Shown: positions 28,054-37,514, numbered from the stretch's first letter. The stretch is 64,000 nt of DNA from Mycobacterium vicinigordonae (GCF_013466425.1 NZ_CP059165.1:310001-374000), one strand, 5' to 3'. The notes: generated by a model not told the origin, from the letters alone. Numbers and translations are program-made.

Positions 28054-29407
28054 CGATCTGAGCGCCCCGGTCACGATCGGGGTGGATGCCTACATCTGTC
28101 AGGACTACGCCCGCGCCGAACGAGACAAGCTGTGGCGCAAGGTGTGGCAGCAGGTGGGCCGCGTCGAAGACCTGCCCAAGCCGGGCAGCTATCTGACCTA
28201 TGACATTCTCGACGACTCGATCCTGGTGGTGCGCACCGGACCCGACAGTTTCAAGGCCCACCACAATGTCTGCGTGCACCGCGGCCGCCGGCTGGTCGAC
28301 ACCCCTGCCGGCGCGAAGAGCGCTTGCGGGCACAAGAAGTCGTTCGTGTGCGGCTTTCATGGCTGGACGTATGACCAGGACGGCAACTGCATCCACATCC
28401 CCGAGCGAGAAGACTGGCAGGGCGCATTAACTCCGGAGAATACCCATCTGGGGATGGTCAACGTCGACACCTGGGGCGGGTGGATCTGGATCAACATGGA
28501 CCCGGCGGCCGAACCGCTGCGCGATTACCTCGAACCCGCAGCCACCATGCTCGACCCATTCAATCTCGCCGACATGCGCTGCAAGTGGCGAAAGTGGCTG
28601 CATTTCCAATGTAATTGGAAGGTAGCGATGGAGGCGTTCAACGAGACCTACCACGTAGCTACCACACATCCGCAGTTCAACAAGTTCGGCAACTTCCGCG
28701 GCTGGGCCGCAGCTCAGGGCAAGCACAGCAACATCGGCTACGACGCGCCGAAGGACCTGGCCGAGACCAAGTCCAAGATCCGGCTGGGCACCGGCGCCGA
28801 CCCACGGTTGTCGACGGCCGAAATGCAGCTCTACACGCTCGAAGAAACCAACGCCACCACCACCAAGACGCTGGTAGACGCCGCGCTGCGGCTGGTCGAC
28901 GAGCTGCCGCAGGACGCACCTGCCGACCAGGTGCTCAGCCACTGGCTCAGCTCGGCCCGCCGTGACGACGAAGCCCGTGGAGTGATCTGGCCGACCATCG
29001 ACCCCGAACACCTCGCCAACAGCGGAACCGCATGGCAGATCTTCCCGAACTTCCAGATCGGGCAGGGCCTGACCACCGCGCTGTGCTACAGCGCCCGCCC
29101 GCACGGCTACCACCCCGACGAATGCATCTTCGAAGCATCCTGCTACGAGCTGTACCCCAAAGGCGAAGAGCCGCAGACTGAATGGGTGTACGCGCCGCCG
29201 GACGACCCGAACTGGCGCAGTGTCCTGCCGCAAGATTTCTCGAACATGGCCGCCGTGCAACAGGGCATGAAATCGCTGGGCTTTCGCGGCCCTAAACCCA
29301 ATCCCTACATGGAGCGCAGCACCGCCAACCTGCACCGCAACCTCGCAAAGTACATGGGGACCGGAGCCCCGCAGCATCTAGCAACAGAGACGGAGATGAA
29401 GCGATGA
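28046..29407 (+). CDS. Rieske non-heme iron oxygenase, alpha subunit
   Basis: 453 aa from the ATG at 28046 (GGTGGAG upstream). Rieske [2Fe-2S] ligands C76-x-H78 and C102-x2-H105; the 23-residue gap is longer than the usual 15-17 and contains an extra ACGH. The mononuclear iron site is H203-x4-H208 within NETYHVATTHPQ, with acidic Glu200 near the inter-subunit bridging position. It is expected to hydroxylate or demethylate a ring substrate. No dedicated reductase is adjacent; the ferredoxin at 22087 may serve. It overlaps the LLM gene (ATGA). Confidence 0.92.
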   Translation: MDDDLSAPVTIGVDAYICQDYARAERDKLWRKVWQQVGRVEDLPKPGSYLTYDILDDSILVVRTGPDSFKAHHNVCVHRGRRLVDTPAGAKSACGHKKSFVCGFHGWTYDQDGNCIHIPEREDWQGALTPENTHLGMVNVDTWGGWIWINMDPAAEPLRDYLEPAATMLDPFNLADMRCKWRKWLHFQCNWKVAMEAFNETYHVATTHPQFNKFGNFRGWAAAQGKHSNIGYDAPKDLAETKSKIRLGTGADPRLSTAEMQLYTLEETNATTTKTLVDAALRLVDELPQDAPADQVLSHWLSSARRDDEARGVIWPTIDPEHLANSGTAWQIFPNFQIGQGLTTALCYSARPHGYHPDECIFEASCYELYPKGEEPQTEWVYAPPDDPNWRSVLPQDFSNMAAVQQGMKSLGFRGPKPNPYMERSTANLHRNLAKYMGTGAPQHLATETEMKR

Positions 29408-30582
29408 AGGTCAATCTCGGGTTCGGAGCGCACAATTCACACGACTGGGAACGGGTTCTCGCCGAAGACTTCAGCCATCCGCCGGCCACCCCGGACTGGG
29501 AATGCGTGCAGAGCACGCTGGCGATCGCCGAGGTGGCCGAACCCTTGGGGTTCGACGGCATCTGGATGCCCGAGCACTGCGGAACCCCGTATGGAATGAC
29601 GCCCAACCCGATTCAGGCGCTCAGCTACTTCGCCGGACGCACCGAACGAGTAAGCCTGGGCACCTTCGTCGTCGTCGCACCTTGGTGGCACCCGGTGCGG
29701 CTTGCCCACCAGATCGCCTACCTCGACATCCTCTCCAACGGCCGCTACGACACCATCGGCATCGGCCGGGGAGTGTCCAAAGGTGAGTTCGACGCCGTCG
29801 GCGTGCCGCGGGAGGAGAGCCGGCAGCGGTTCAACGAAACGCTCGATATCCTGCAACTCGCCTTCTCCGGCGAACGATTCGCCTACGACGGGGAAATCTT
29901 CAAAGTGCCGGAGATGTCACTGCGGCCCGAACCGCGAAGCCGCGACCTGTTTTCCCGCATTTACAGTTCATCCTCGACCGCAGAGTCGCTGGAGATTCTG
30001 TCGCGGCGCGGCATGGTCCCGCTGTTCGTGGGTAACAAGCCGATCGAGGACGCGGGGCGGGAAGTGCAGAAGGTCAACACCTTCCGCCAGGAAGAGGGTC
30101 TACCGCCGTGTCAGCCGAAGAACGTGATGTTCATGTACTGCACCCCCGACGCCGATGATGCGGCGAAGTCCGAGGAGTGGATCTACACGGCCAACCGCGA
30201 CGTCACCGTCCACTACGGTTTCGCCGATGCCTCGAACTTCAAGGGCGTCAAAGGGTATGAGGCCTATGCGGCCCGGGAGGCTACCGCGACCGCGGTGCTG
30301 GCCTCGTCGGTCACCCATGACGCGAAGGGCGCGCCGAAGACGCCCGGCTACCACGCCTCCAACCTGCTGATCGGAACACCCGAGGAGATCTTCACCCGGA
30401 TCAAGGCGGCGCAAGAAGCGTGCTCGTTCTCGGAGATGACGATCGTGCCGCAGTTCGGCACCATGCCCTACGACGAGGCGATGGCCAGCACCCGTCTGTT
30501 CGCCCAAGAGGTGCTGCCCGCTGTGCACGAGATGGCGGCGCCGCTACACCAGGCGGCGCTGCCGCAGAACGCACTAGCATGA
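29404..30582 (+). CDS. Luciferase-like (LLM) flavin-dependent monooxygenase
   Basis: 392 aa bacterial-luciferase-like TIM barrel (FDGIWMPEHCGTPYGMTPNPIQALSYFAGRTERVSLGTFVVVAPWWHPVRLAHQIAYLDILSNGRYDTIGIGRG pattern). Such enzymes use FMNH2 or F420H2; mycobacteria use both, and the cofactor cannot be decided from sequence. Alone it could be a second hydroxylase or a type II Baeyer-Villiger-like enzyme. It is coupled to both neighbours through ATGA overlaps. Confidence 0.87.
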   Translation: MKVNLGFGAHNSHDWERVLAEDFSHPPATPDWECVQSTLAIAEVAEPLGFDGIWMPEHCGTPYGMTPNPIQALSYFAGRTERVSLGTFVVVAPWWHPVRLAHQIAYLDILSNGRYDTIGIGRGVSKGEFDAVGVPREESRQRFNETLDILQLAFSGERFAYDGEIFKVPEMSLRPEPRSRDLFSRIYSSSSTAESLEILSRRGMVPLFVGNKPIEDAGREVQKVNTFRQEEGLPPCQPKNVMFMYCTPDADDAAKSEEWIYTANRDVTVHYGFADASNFKGVKGYEAYAAREATATAVLASSVTHDAKGAPKTPGYHASNLLIGTPEEIFTRIKAAQEACSFSEMTIVPQFGTMPYDEAMASTRLFAQEVLPAVHEMAAPLHQAALPQNALA

Positions 30583-32420
30583 GTGGAGTCTCCGATTGCC
30601 CGCCGACCGAGGGCGCCGATGACATCGACTTGGACGCCCTGCGGGATAAGTACCGGCAGGAGCGCGAAAAGCGCCTGCGTCCTGAAGGTTCCAAACAGTA
30701 CATCGAGTTGGTCGACGACTTCGCCGGCTACTACGAGATCGATCCCCACTCCCCGGATCTGGTGCGCGACCCGATCTCGGCCGACATCGACGTGGCGGTG
30801 CTCGGGGGCGGCTTCGGCGGACTGCTATGCGGTGCACACCTGAAGAAGGCCGGCGTGGAGGACGTCCGGATCATCGAACTCGGCGGCGACTTCGGCGGCG
30901 TGTGGTATTGGAATCGCTACCCCGGACTGCAGTGCGACAACGAATCCTACTGCTACATACCGCAACTGGAAGAACTCAACTACATTCCCAGCAAGAAATT
31001 CGCCGACGGCACAGAGATTTACGAGCACTGCCGCCGGATTGGAAAGCACTACGGTCTCTACGATTCCGCGCTGTTCTCCACCCAGGTCCGGGCACTGCAC
31101 TGGGACGAGGAGATCAGACGCTGGCGGGTCAGCACCAGTCGCGACGACGACATCAGGGCCCGTTTCGTGGTGGTCGCCTCCGGCCCGTTCCACCGGCCCA
31201 AGCTGCCGGGAATTCCGGGACTGCAGGACTTCCAGGGACACAGCTTTCACTCGTCGCGCTGGGACTACGGCTACACCGGCGGTGACGCCGCCGGGAATCT
31301 GGACGGGCTCGGCGACAAACGCGTCGCGGTGGTAGGCACCGGCGCGACCGCCATTCAGATCGTGCCCTTCCTGGGGCGGTACGCCAAGCACCTGTACGTC
31401 TTTCAGCGAACGCCGTCTTCGGTGGGCGCCCGCAACAACACACCGACCGACCCCGAATGGGTGCAGACGCTGAAGCCGGGTTGGCAGAAGGAAAGACAGC
31501 GAAACTTCCATGCTTGGACGTTCGAGGGAATGGCGCCGGGACAGCCAGACCTGGTGTGCGACTTCTGGACCGAACTCGGTCGCAACACCGCCGCCCGCGT
31601 GATGGCGCTGGAGAATCCCGCATCGATTACTCCCGAGCAGTTTATGGCCATCCGGGAGGAAGAGGATTACAAGGTCATGGAGCGGCTGCGGCGGCGCGTG
31701 GCTGAGATCGTCGAGGACCCCGACACCGCCGAGGCGCTCAAGCCCTACTACCGGTTCTTATGCAAGCGACCGTGTACCAACGACGACTACCTGCCGACGT
31801 TCAACCGGCCCAATGTGACCCTGGTTGACGTTTCGGGCACCAAAGGTGTCGAGCGGGCGACTCTAAAGGGGTTGGTGGCCAACGGTATCGAGTACGAGGT
31901 CGACTGCATCATCTACGCTAGTGGTTTCGAGATCACGACCGAGATAAGCCGCCGCTACTCGCTGGAGGCGATCGAAGGCCGCGACGGCCTGTCGCTGTTC
32001 GACTACTGGGGTGACGGCTACAAGACGTTGCACGGCATGACCAGCCGCGGCTTTCCCAATCAGTTCTTCACCGGCTTCACCCAGGTCGGTATCTCGGCGA
32101 ACATTGCCGCCAACTACGAACTGCAGGGCGAGCACATCGCCTACATCATCGCCGAGGCGCTCAAGCGCGGTGTGACCGTAGTCGAACCCAGCCAGCAGGC
32201 ACAAGACCAGTGGTGCAAGACGATCCGGGAGACGGCGATCGACAACTCGGCGTTCGACCTGGAATGCACCCCCGGTTACTACAACAACGAAGGTGGCGGC
32301 ACCGAGGGCATCCGGTCGCACCTGGGCGAACCGTACGGACCGGGCTTCTATGCTTTCGGTGACCTGCTCGCCGAATGGCGTGCCACTGGGAAGCTGGATG
32401 GCCTCATTTTGGAGTCGTGA
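30579..32420 (+). CDS. Baeyer-Villiger flavin monooxygenase (type I)
   Basis: 613 aa from the ATG overlapping the LLM stop. FAD-binding GGGFGG at 76-81, the BVMO fingerprint FxGxxxHxxxWD at residues 218-229, and a second Rossmann motif GTGATAIQ for NADPH. The N-terminal extension of about 70 residues and overall length match the cyclopentadecanone/steroid/cyclododecanone-type long BVMOs. It inserts oxygen next to a ketone to make an ester or lactone. Its stop overlaps the next SDR start (TGATG). Confidence 0.93.
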   Translation: MSGVSDCPPTEGADDIDLDALRDKYRQEREKRLRPEGSKQYIELVDDFAGYYEIDPHSPDLVRDPISADIDVAVLGGGFGGLLCGAHLKKAGVEDVRIIELGGDFGGVWYWNRYPGLQCDNESYCYIPQLEELNYIPSKKFADGTEIYEHCRRIGKHYGLYDSALFSTQVRALHWDEEIRRWRVSTSRDDDIRARFVVVASGPFHRPKLPGIPGLQDFQGHSFHSSRWDYGYTGGDAAGNLDGLGDKRVAVVGTGATAIQIVPFLGRYAKHLYVFQRTPSSVGARNNTPTDPEWVQTLKPGWQKERQRNFHAWTFEGMAPGQPDLVCDFWTELGRNTAARVMALENPASITPEQFMAIREEEDYKVMERLRRRVAEIVEDPDTAEALKPYYRFLCKRPCTNDDYLPTFNRPNVTLVDVSGTKGVERATLKGLVANGIEYEVDCIIYASGFEITTEISRRYSLEAIEGRDGLSLFDYWGDGYKTLHGMTSRGFPNQFFTGFTQVGISANIAANYELQGEHIAYIIAEALKRGVTVVEPSQQAQDQWCKTIRETAIDNSAFDLECTPGYYNNEGGGTEGIRSHLGEPYGPGFYAFGDLLAEWRATGKLDGLILES

Positions 32421-33355
32421 TGACTGAGCTCCGATACGACGGTCGGGTGGCGGTAGTCACCGGCGCCGGGCGCGGGCTGGGGCGCGCGTATGCGCTGATG
32501 CTGGCTGCCCGCGGGGCCAAGGTGGTGGTCAACGACACTGGCGGCGCTCTGACCGGAGCCGGCCGCAACCTCGAACCCGCGCAGCAGGTTGTCGACGCGA
32601 TCACAGCTGCCGGCGGCGACGCGGTCGCGTCGGCTGAATCGGTGACGACCGCGGCCGGCGGGCAGGCCATCATCGGGGCCGCACTGGACAATTTCGGTCG
32701 GGTGGACATCCTTATCCACAACGCCGGCACCGTGCGACGCGGATCGTTGAAGGAGATGAGTTACGAGGACTTCGATGCCGTCCTCGACGTCCACCTCCGG
32801 GGTGCGTTTCACGTGGTTCGGCCCGCGTTCCCACTGATGTGCGAAAAAGGTTATGGTCGTATCGTATTGACCTCCTCGATAGGCGGCCTGTACGGCAATC
32901 ACGACGTCGCCAACTATGCGGCCGCCAAGGCCGGGGTGATTGGTCTTTCCAACGTGGTGGCGCTCGAGGGTGCCGCCGAAGGGGTGCGGTGCAACGTGAT
33001 TGTCCCGTCCGCGGTGACGAGGATGGCCGACGGCATTGATATTTCGGCGTATCCGCCGATGGGAACCGACCTGGTGGCGCCGGTGGTGGGGCTGTTGGCG
33101 CACGAGTCCTGCCCGGTTAGCGGGGAGATGCTGATCGCCATCGCCGGCCGGGTGGCCCGCGCGGTGGTCGCCGAAAGCCCCGGGGTGCAACGCTTGTCGT
33201 GGACGGTCGAAAACGTCGCCGAAGCGCTGTACGCCATCCGCAATCTGGCCGCGCCGCTGGTATTTCCGGTCGTCCCGGACGGGCACGCCGACCACATCCG
33301 CTACAGCTTCGACTCGGCCGAGTGGGCAATGCGGGAGGAGGCGCACAGTGGCTAA
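32420..33355 (+). CDS. SDR / 3-hydroxyacyl-CoA dehydrogenase-like
   Basis: 311 aa. TGAGRGLGRAYALMLAARGAKVVVND at the N-terminus resembles the dehydrogenase part of multifunctional enzyme type 2 (peroxisomal beta-oxidation style). Ser in LTSSIGG, catalytic YAAAKAG. The C-terminal 60 residues extend past the SDR core. Together with the CoA transferase that overlaps it by 8 nt, this suggests oxidation of a CoA-thioester intermediate. Confidence 0.86.
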   Translation: MTELRYDGRVAVVTGAGRGLGRAYALMLAARGAKVVVNDTGGALTGAGRNLEPAQQVVDAITAAGGDAVASAESVTTAAGGQAIIGAALDNFGRVDILIHNAGTVRRGSLKEMSYEDFDAVLDVHLRGAFHVVRPAFPLMCEKGYGRIVLTSSIGGLYGNHDVANYAAAKAGVIGLSNVVALEGAAEGVRCNVIVPSAVTRMADGIDISAYPPMGTDLVAPVVGLLAHESCPVSGEMLIAIAGRVARAVVAESPGVQRLSWTVENVAEALYAIRNLAAPLVFPVVPDGHADHIRYSFDSAEWAMREEAHSG

Positions 33356-34514
33356 CTCGGGGTTCGGCCCGCTGGCGGGCGTCCGCGTCGTAGATCTGAC
33401 CGCGATGGTGATGGGTCCGTACTGCACCCAGATCATGGCCGACATGGGCGCCGATGTGATCAAAATCGAGCCACCGCAAGGCGATGACACCCGGTACGTG
33501 TCGGTCGGACCCGCTCAGGGAATGAGCGGCGTATTCGTCAACGTCAACCGGGGCAAGCGCGGCATCACCCTCGATTTGAAGTCTGACGCGGGCCAGACCG
33601 CGTTGCATGCGCTCATCGAGCGCGCCGACGTGTTCATCCATTCCATGCGCGCCAAAGCGATCGCCCGCCTCGGACTGAGCTACGCCGACGTCGCCGCCAT
33701 CAACCCGAACATCGTGTACACCAACTGCTACGGCTACAGCCGGCGTGGCCCCAACCGGGACCTGCCGGCCTACGACGACACCATTCAAGCCGCCTGCGGC
33801 ATACCGGCCGTGCAGCAGCAGTTGACCGGCGAAGCTAATTTCGCCGGCACTATCCTGGCCGACAAAGTGGCCGGCCTCACCGCCCTGTATGCGACTACGA
33901 TGGCGCTCTTCCATCGAGAACGCACCGGTGAAGGCCAAGAGGTGGAGATCGGCATGTTCGAGGCGATGGCGTCGTTCATGTTGGTCGAGCACGCCAATGG
34001 CGCCGTTTTCGATCCGCCCCTGAGTCCGGCGGTCTACCCGCGCGCCGTGGCACCCAACCGGCGGCCCTACCGCACCAGCGACGGTTACATCGCAGCCTTG
34101 GTCTACAACGACAAGCACTGGGCCGCTTTCGTCGACGCCGTGCGACCGGCGTGGGCCAGTGACCGGTACGACACGCTGGCCGGTCGGGCGGCGCAGATCG
34201 ACACGGTGTACGCCCTGCTCGCCGAGACGTTCGCGCAGCGCACCACCCAGGAATGGCTGGACCTGTTGCGCGAGTTAGAGATACCCGCGTCGGCATTGTC
34301 GAGCACCGCCGCGCTGCTCGACGATCCACAGCTGGACGCCGTCGGATTTTTTGAGACGGTGCAGACCCCGAACGGCCCGGTGCGGTTTCCCGGTGTGCCG
34401 ACATGGTTCTCCCGAACGCCCGGCAGGGTCGCGGGTCCCGCCCCGGAGCTGGGCGCCGACACCGATGCCGTGCTCGATGAGTTAGGTCTGACCGTCTCCG
34501 AGGCGCCCGGCTGA
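33348..34514 (+). CDS. Family III CoA transferase (CaiB/BaiF type)
   Basis: 388 aa from a GTG start. Typical opening (LAGVRVVDLTAMVMGPYCTQIMADMGADVIKIEPPQGDDTR), a VNRGKRGITLDLKSDAG segment, the expected catalytic Asp region around AYDDTIQA, and a C-terminal VPTWFSRTPG. It moves CoA between carboxylic acids. Last gene of the SDR-Rieske-LLM-BVMO-SDR operon; it could recycle CoA from a downstream product to the incoming acid. Confidence 0.88.
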   Translation: MANSGFGPLAGVRVVDLTAMVMGPYCTQIMADMGADVIKIEPPQGDDTRYVSVGPAQGMSGVFVNVNRGKRGITLDLKSDAGQTALHALIERADVFIHSMRAKAIARLGLSYADVAAINPNIVYTNCYGYSRRGPNRDLPAYDDTIQAACGIPAVQQQLTGEANFAGTILADKVAGLTALYATTMALFHRERTGEGQEVEIGMFEAMASFMLVEHANGAVFDPPLSPAVYPRAVAPNRRPYRTSDGYIAALVYNDKHWAAFVDAVRPAWASDRYDTLAGRAAQIDTVYALLAETFAQRTTQEWLDLLRELEIPASALSSTAALLDDPQLDAVGFFETVQTPNGPVRFPGVPTWFSRTPGRVAGPAPELGADTDAVLDELGLTVSEAPG

Positions 34515-34534
34515 TCCGAGCGCCGGTCTGCTAG

Positions 34535-36793
34535 GTGCAGACGCGGTCAATCGGCTCTGATTTCCCGACCCGCGGCATGCGTCCAGAAAGGCGAACTCGC
34601 CCTCGCGTGTCTGCGGGGTATCCGGCCGCACCGCCCCTAAGCTGGCTGGGATCACGAGGAGGGGCTCGACGTATCGGCATCAAACTCGGCGCCGGACGAC
34701 AAGTTGGTCAGGGCGCGCTAAAAGCGGGCGATGAGCCGGGCGGGAAACAATCCGCACCGGCGCGTTCAGCATCCCGGCGCCGCTGGGTCGCCCCGGTTCC
34801 CCGGACCCGTCGCCGCGCGGTCTGGGACCGCTCGGAGCGGCAGACCGGCATTCCGGCCTTGGACGGCCTGCGCGCCATCGCTGTCGCGCTGGTGCTCGTC
34901 GGCCACGGTGGCATCCCCGGCGTCTCAGGCGGCTTCATCGGCGTCGACATCTTCTTCGTGCTCAGCGGTTTCCTGATCACCTCATTGCTGCTCGACGAAC
35001 TTGGGCGCAGCGGACGAATCGACCTGACCGGGTTCTGGATTCGCCGTGCCCGCCGGCTGTTGCCGGCCCTGCTGCTGATGGTGCTCACCGTCGGCGCGGC
35101 CCGCGAATTCCTGCCCTACCAATCCCTCAACGGGTTGCGCGGGGACGCGATTGCCGCGTTCTGCTGGGTGGCCAACTGGCGGTTCGTCGCGCAGAAGACC
35201 GATTACTTCACCCAGGGCGCCCCCTCGCCGCTGCAGCACACCTGGTCGCTCGGGGTCGAGGAGCAGTACTACATCGTGTGGCCGCTGCTGCTGATCGCGG
35301 TGACGCTGCTGCTGGCCGCGCGGGCCCGGCGCTACTTCGGCAAGACCACGGTGGGCCACGTCCGGTTCAGCGCCTTCGTGATCGCGACCCTCGGCGCGCT
35401 GGCGTCGGCTGTGGCCACCATCGTCTTCACCTCCAGCGCCACCCGCGACCGCATCTACTTCGGCACCGACACTCGGGCGCAGGCGCTATTGGTTGGGGCG
35501 GCCGCATCGGCGCTGCTGGTCCGGGATTGGCCGGCTCTCAACCGCGGCTGGTGCCTGATCCGCAGCCGGTGGGGCCGGCGGATCGCGCGGGGGTTACCGA
35601 TCATCGGGTTGGCTGCGCTGGCGGCGATCACCCACTACGCGTCCGGCAGCTCCGGGGAGTTCCGGCATGGTCTGTTGATCGCAGTCGCCGTCGCGGCGGT
35701 CCTGGTGGTCGCCCCGGTGGCGATCGAGCAGCGCGGCGCGGTGGCCCGCATGCTGGCCTGGCGCCCGCTGGTCTGGCTGGGCACCATTTCCTACGGCGTA
35801 TATCTCTGGCACTGGCCGATCTTCTTGGTACTCAACGGCGAACGCACCGGCTGGACGGGGCCGGGGTTGTTCGCGGTGCGTTGTGGCGCCACCATCGCGG
35901 TGGCCGGCGTCTCGTTCTGGGCCATCGAACAGCCCATCCGGCGCTGGCGGCCGGAGCGGGTGCCGCTGCTGCCGCTGGCGGCCGCGACCGTCGCCAGTGC
36001 GGCGGCCGCGACGATCCTGGTGATCCCGGTGGGGACCGGCCTGCGCGAGGTGGGACTGCCGCCCGGAGTGTCGGCGGTTGCGGCAGTATCGCCGTCGCCG
36101 CCGGAAAGCCAGTTGCCCGCTCCCGGCCCCCGCGATCCCAACCAGCCGTTCACCGTCTCGGTGTTCGGAGATTCGATCGGCTGGACGATGATGCACTATC
36201 TCCCGAGCACCCCGGGGTTCCGCTTCATCGACCACACGGTCATCGGATGCAGCCTGGTGCGCGGGACCCCATACAGCTACATCGGCCAGACGCTGGAGCA
36301 ACGCGCGGAATGCGACACCTGGCCGACTCGGTGGGCGGCACAGATCAGCCGGGACCGCCCCGACGTCGCGCTGCTGGTCATCGGTCGCTGGGAGACCGTC
36401 GACCGGGTCAACGAGGGCAAATGGACCCACATCGGCGACCCCACCTTCGACGGATACCTCAATTTCGAGCTGAACCGGGCATTGGACATCGTCGGCTCCA
36501 CCGGCGTCCGGGTGCTGGTCGCCACTGTCCCCTACAGCCGGGGCGGCGAAAAGCCGGACGGCCGCCTGTATCCGGAGGACCAGCCGGATCGGGTCAATGA
36601 GTGGAATACCATGCTGCGCAACGCAATTAGCCAGCGTCGCAATGTCGGGATCGTTGACCTGAATAAGAAGCTTTGTCCAGACGGCGTCTACACCGCCAAG
36701 GTAGACGGCATCAAGGTGCGCAGCGACGGCGTCCACCTCACCCCGGAAGGGGTCAAATGGCTGCTCCCGTGGCTCGAGGAGTCGGTGCGCTGA
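34535..36793 (+). CDS. Acyltransferase-3 membrane protein with SGNH domain (Rv0111-like)
   Basis: Up to 752 aa. The conserved body starts near PALDGLRAIAVALVLVGHGG (residue 108) with about ten transmembrane helices of the acyltransferase-3/OafA family (FFVLSGFLITSLLLDE, WSLGVEEQYYIVWPLL, VWLGTISYGVYLWHWPIF). A periplasmic SGNH-like domain follows (VFGDSIGWTMMHYL, C-terminal SDGVHLTPEG). It probably O-acylates a cell-envelope glycan. The start is uncertain: GTG 34535 or ATG 34577, neither with a convincing Shine-Dalgarno, although M. tuberculosis Rv0111 is only 685 aa. The first 100 residues look non-conserved. Confidence 0.88.
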   Translation: MQTRSIGSDFPTRGMRPERRTRPRVSAGYPAAPPLSWLGSRGGARRIGIKLGAGRQVGQGALKAGDEPGGKQSAPARSASRRRWVAPVPRTRRRAVWDRSERQTGIPALDGLRAIAVALVLVGHGGIPGVSGGFIGVDIFFVLSGFLITSLLLDELGRSGRIDLTGFWIRRARRLLPALLLMVLTVGAAREFLPYQSLNGLRGDAIAAFCWVANWRFVAQKTDYFTQGAPSPLQHTWSLGVEEQYYIVWPLLLIAVTLLLAARARRYFGKTTVGHVRFSAFVIATLGALASAVATIVFTSSATRDRIYFGTDTRAQALLVGAAASALLVRDWPALNRGWCLIRSRWGRRIARGLPIIGLAALAAITHYASGSSGEFRHGLLIAVAVAAVLVVAPVAIEQRGAVARMLAWRPLVWLGTISYGVYLWHWPIFLVLNGERTGWTGPGLFAVRCGATIAVAGVSFWAIEQPIRRWRPERVPLLPLAAATVASAAAATILVIPVGTGLREVGLPPGVSAVAAVSPSPPESQLPAPGPRDPNQPFTVSVFGDSIGWTMMHYLPSTPGFRFIDHTVIGCSLVRGTPYSYIGQTLEQRAECDTWPTRWAAQISRDRPDVALLVIGRWETVDRVNEGKWTHIGDPTFDGYLNFELNRALDIVGSTGVRVLVATVPYSRGGEKPDGRLYPEDQPDRVNEWNTMLRNAISQRRNVGIVDLNKKLCPDGVYTAKVDGIKVRSDGVHLTPEGVKWLLPWLEESVR

Positions 36794-37453
36794 TCAGGTT
36801 CCGGTCCAGCAGCTGAGTTCCATGCTGTCGCTTTCCCGTGCGGGGAAGTTGAAGCTCACGAAACCGTTGGCCGGGCCGCGAACGTACTCGAGGTACGGGC
36901 GTGTGTCGGCAGCTTCGGTGTTGTCGGCCACCACCAGCGCACCCTCTGACAGCGACGGTTGCAGCAGCTCAATCACCGGGACGTACAGGTCTTTCCAGCC
37001 GTCGAGCAGGACGAAGTCGACCGGTCCGTCCAGCTGCGTCAACGTCGACAGTGCGTCGCCTTCCAGGATCGTGATCACGCCGTCCAATCCGGTGTCGGTG
37101 AAAGTCTGCTTGGCAGAGGCGATCTTGGTGTCGCTGAGTTCGGTGGTGACCACCCGGCCCGAGCCGTTGTCGCGAACCGCCGCCGCCAGATGAATGGCGG
37201 AAATGCCGAAGGACATGCCGAATTCGACGACGGTCGCGGGCCGCGTCGCACGCACCAGCGCGTAAAGCAGCCGACCTGCGTCGGGAGTCACCGGGATGTA
37301 GAACTCGCTCATCGCCTCGGTGCGTTCCGCTGCCGTCATCGGCCGGTCGAACTGACCGCGTCGCTCGCGCAATAGCGACATCTGATCCTGGGCGGCGGAG
37401 TACATCTTGTCGAGCGTCGAGGCGACCCTGGGGTCCCGCAGAGTATTAGCCAT
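36794..37453 (-). CDS. Class I SAM-dependent O-methyltransferase
   Basis: 219 aa, similar in length to Rv0187. Catechol-OMT-like layout: VEFGMSFGISAIHLAAAVRDNGSGRVVTTELSD (SAM site), GDALSTL and FVLLDGWKDLYVPVIELLQP (metal/acceptor Asp), and VVADNTE. It methylates a small hydroxylated substrate, identity unknown. Its stop abuts the acyltransferase stop in convergent orientation. Confidence 0.87.
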   Translation of the reverse strand: MANTLRDPRVASTLDKMYSAAQDQMSLLRERRGQFDRPMTAAERTEAMSEFYIPVTPDAGRLLYALVRATRPATVVEFGMSFGISAIHLAAAVRDNGSGRVVTTELSDTKIASAKQTFTDTGLDGVITILEGDALSTLTQLDGPVDFVLLDGWKDLYVPVIELLQPSLSEGALVVADNTEAADTRPYLEYVRGPANGFVSFNFPARESDSMELSCWTGT

Positions 37454-37514
37454 ACGTCCAAGCCTAGGCCTCCGGTTTGACGTGCCTTGGTGTCGGTGCG
37501 ACCATGGGATATTG

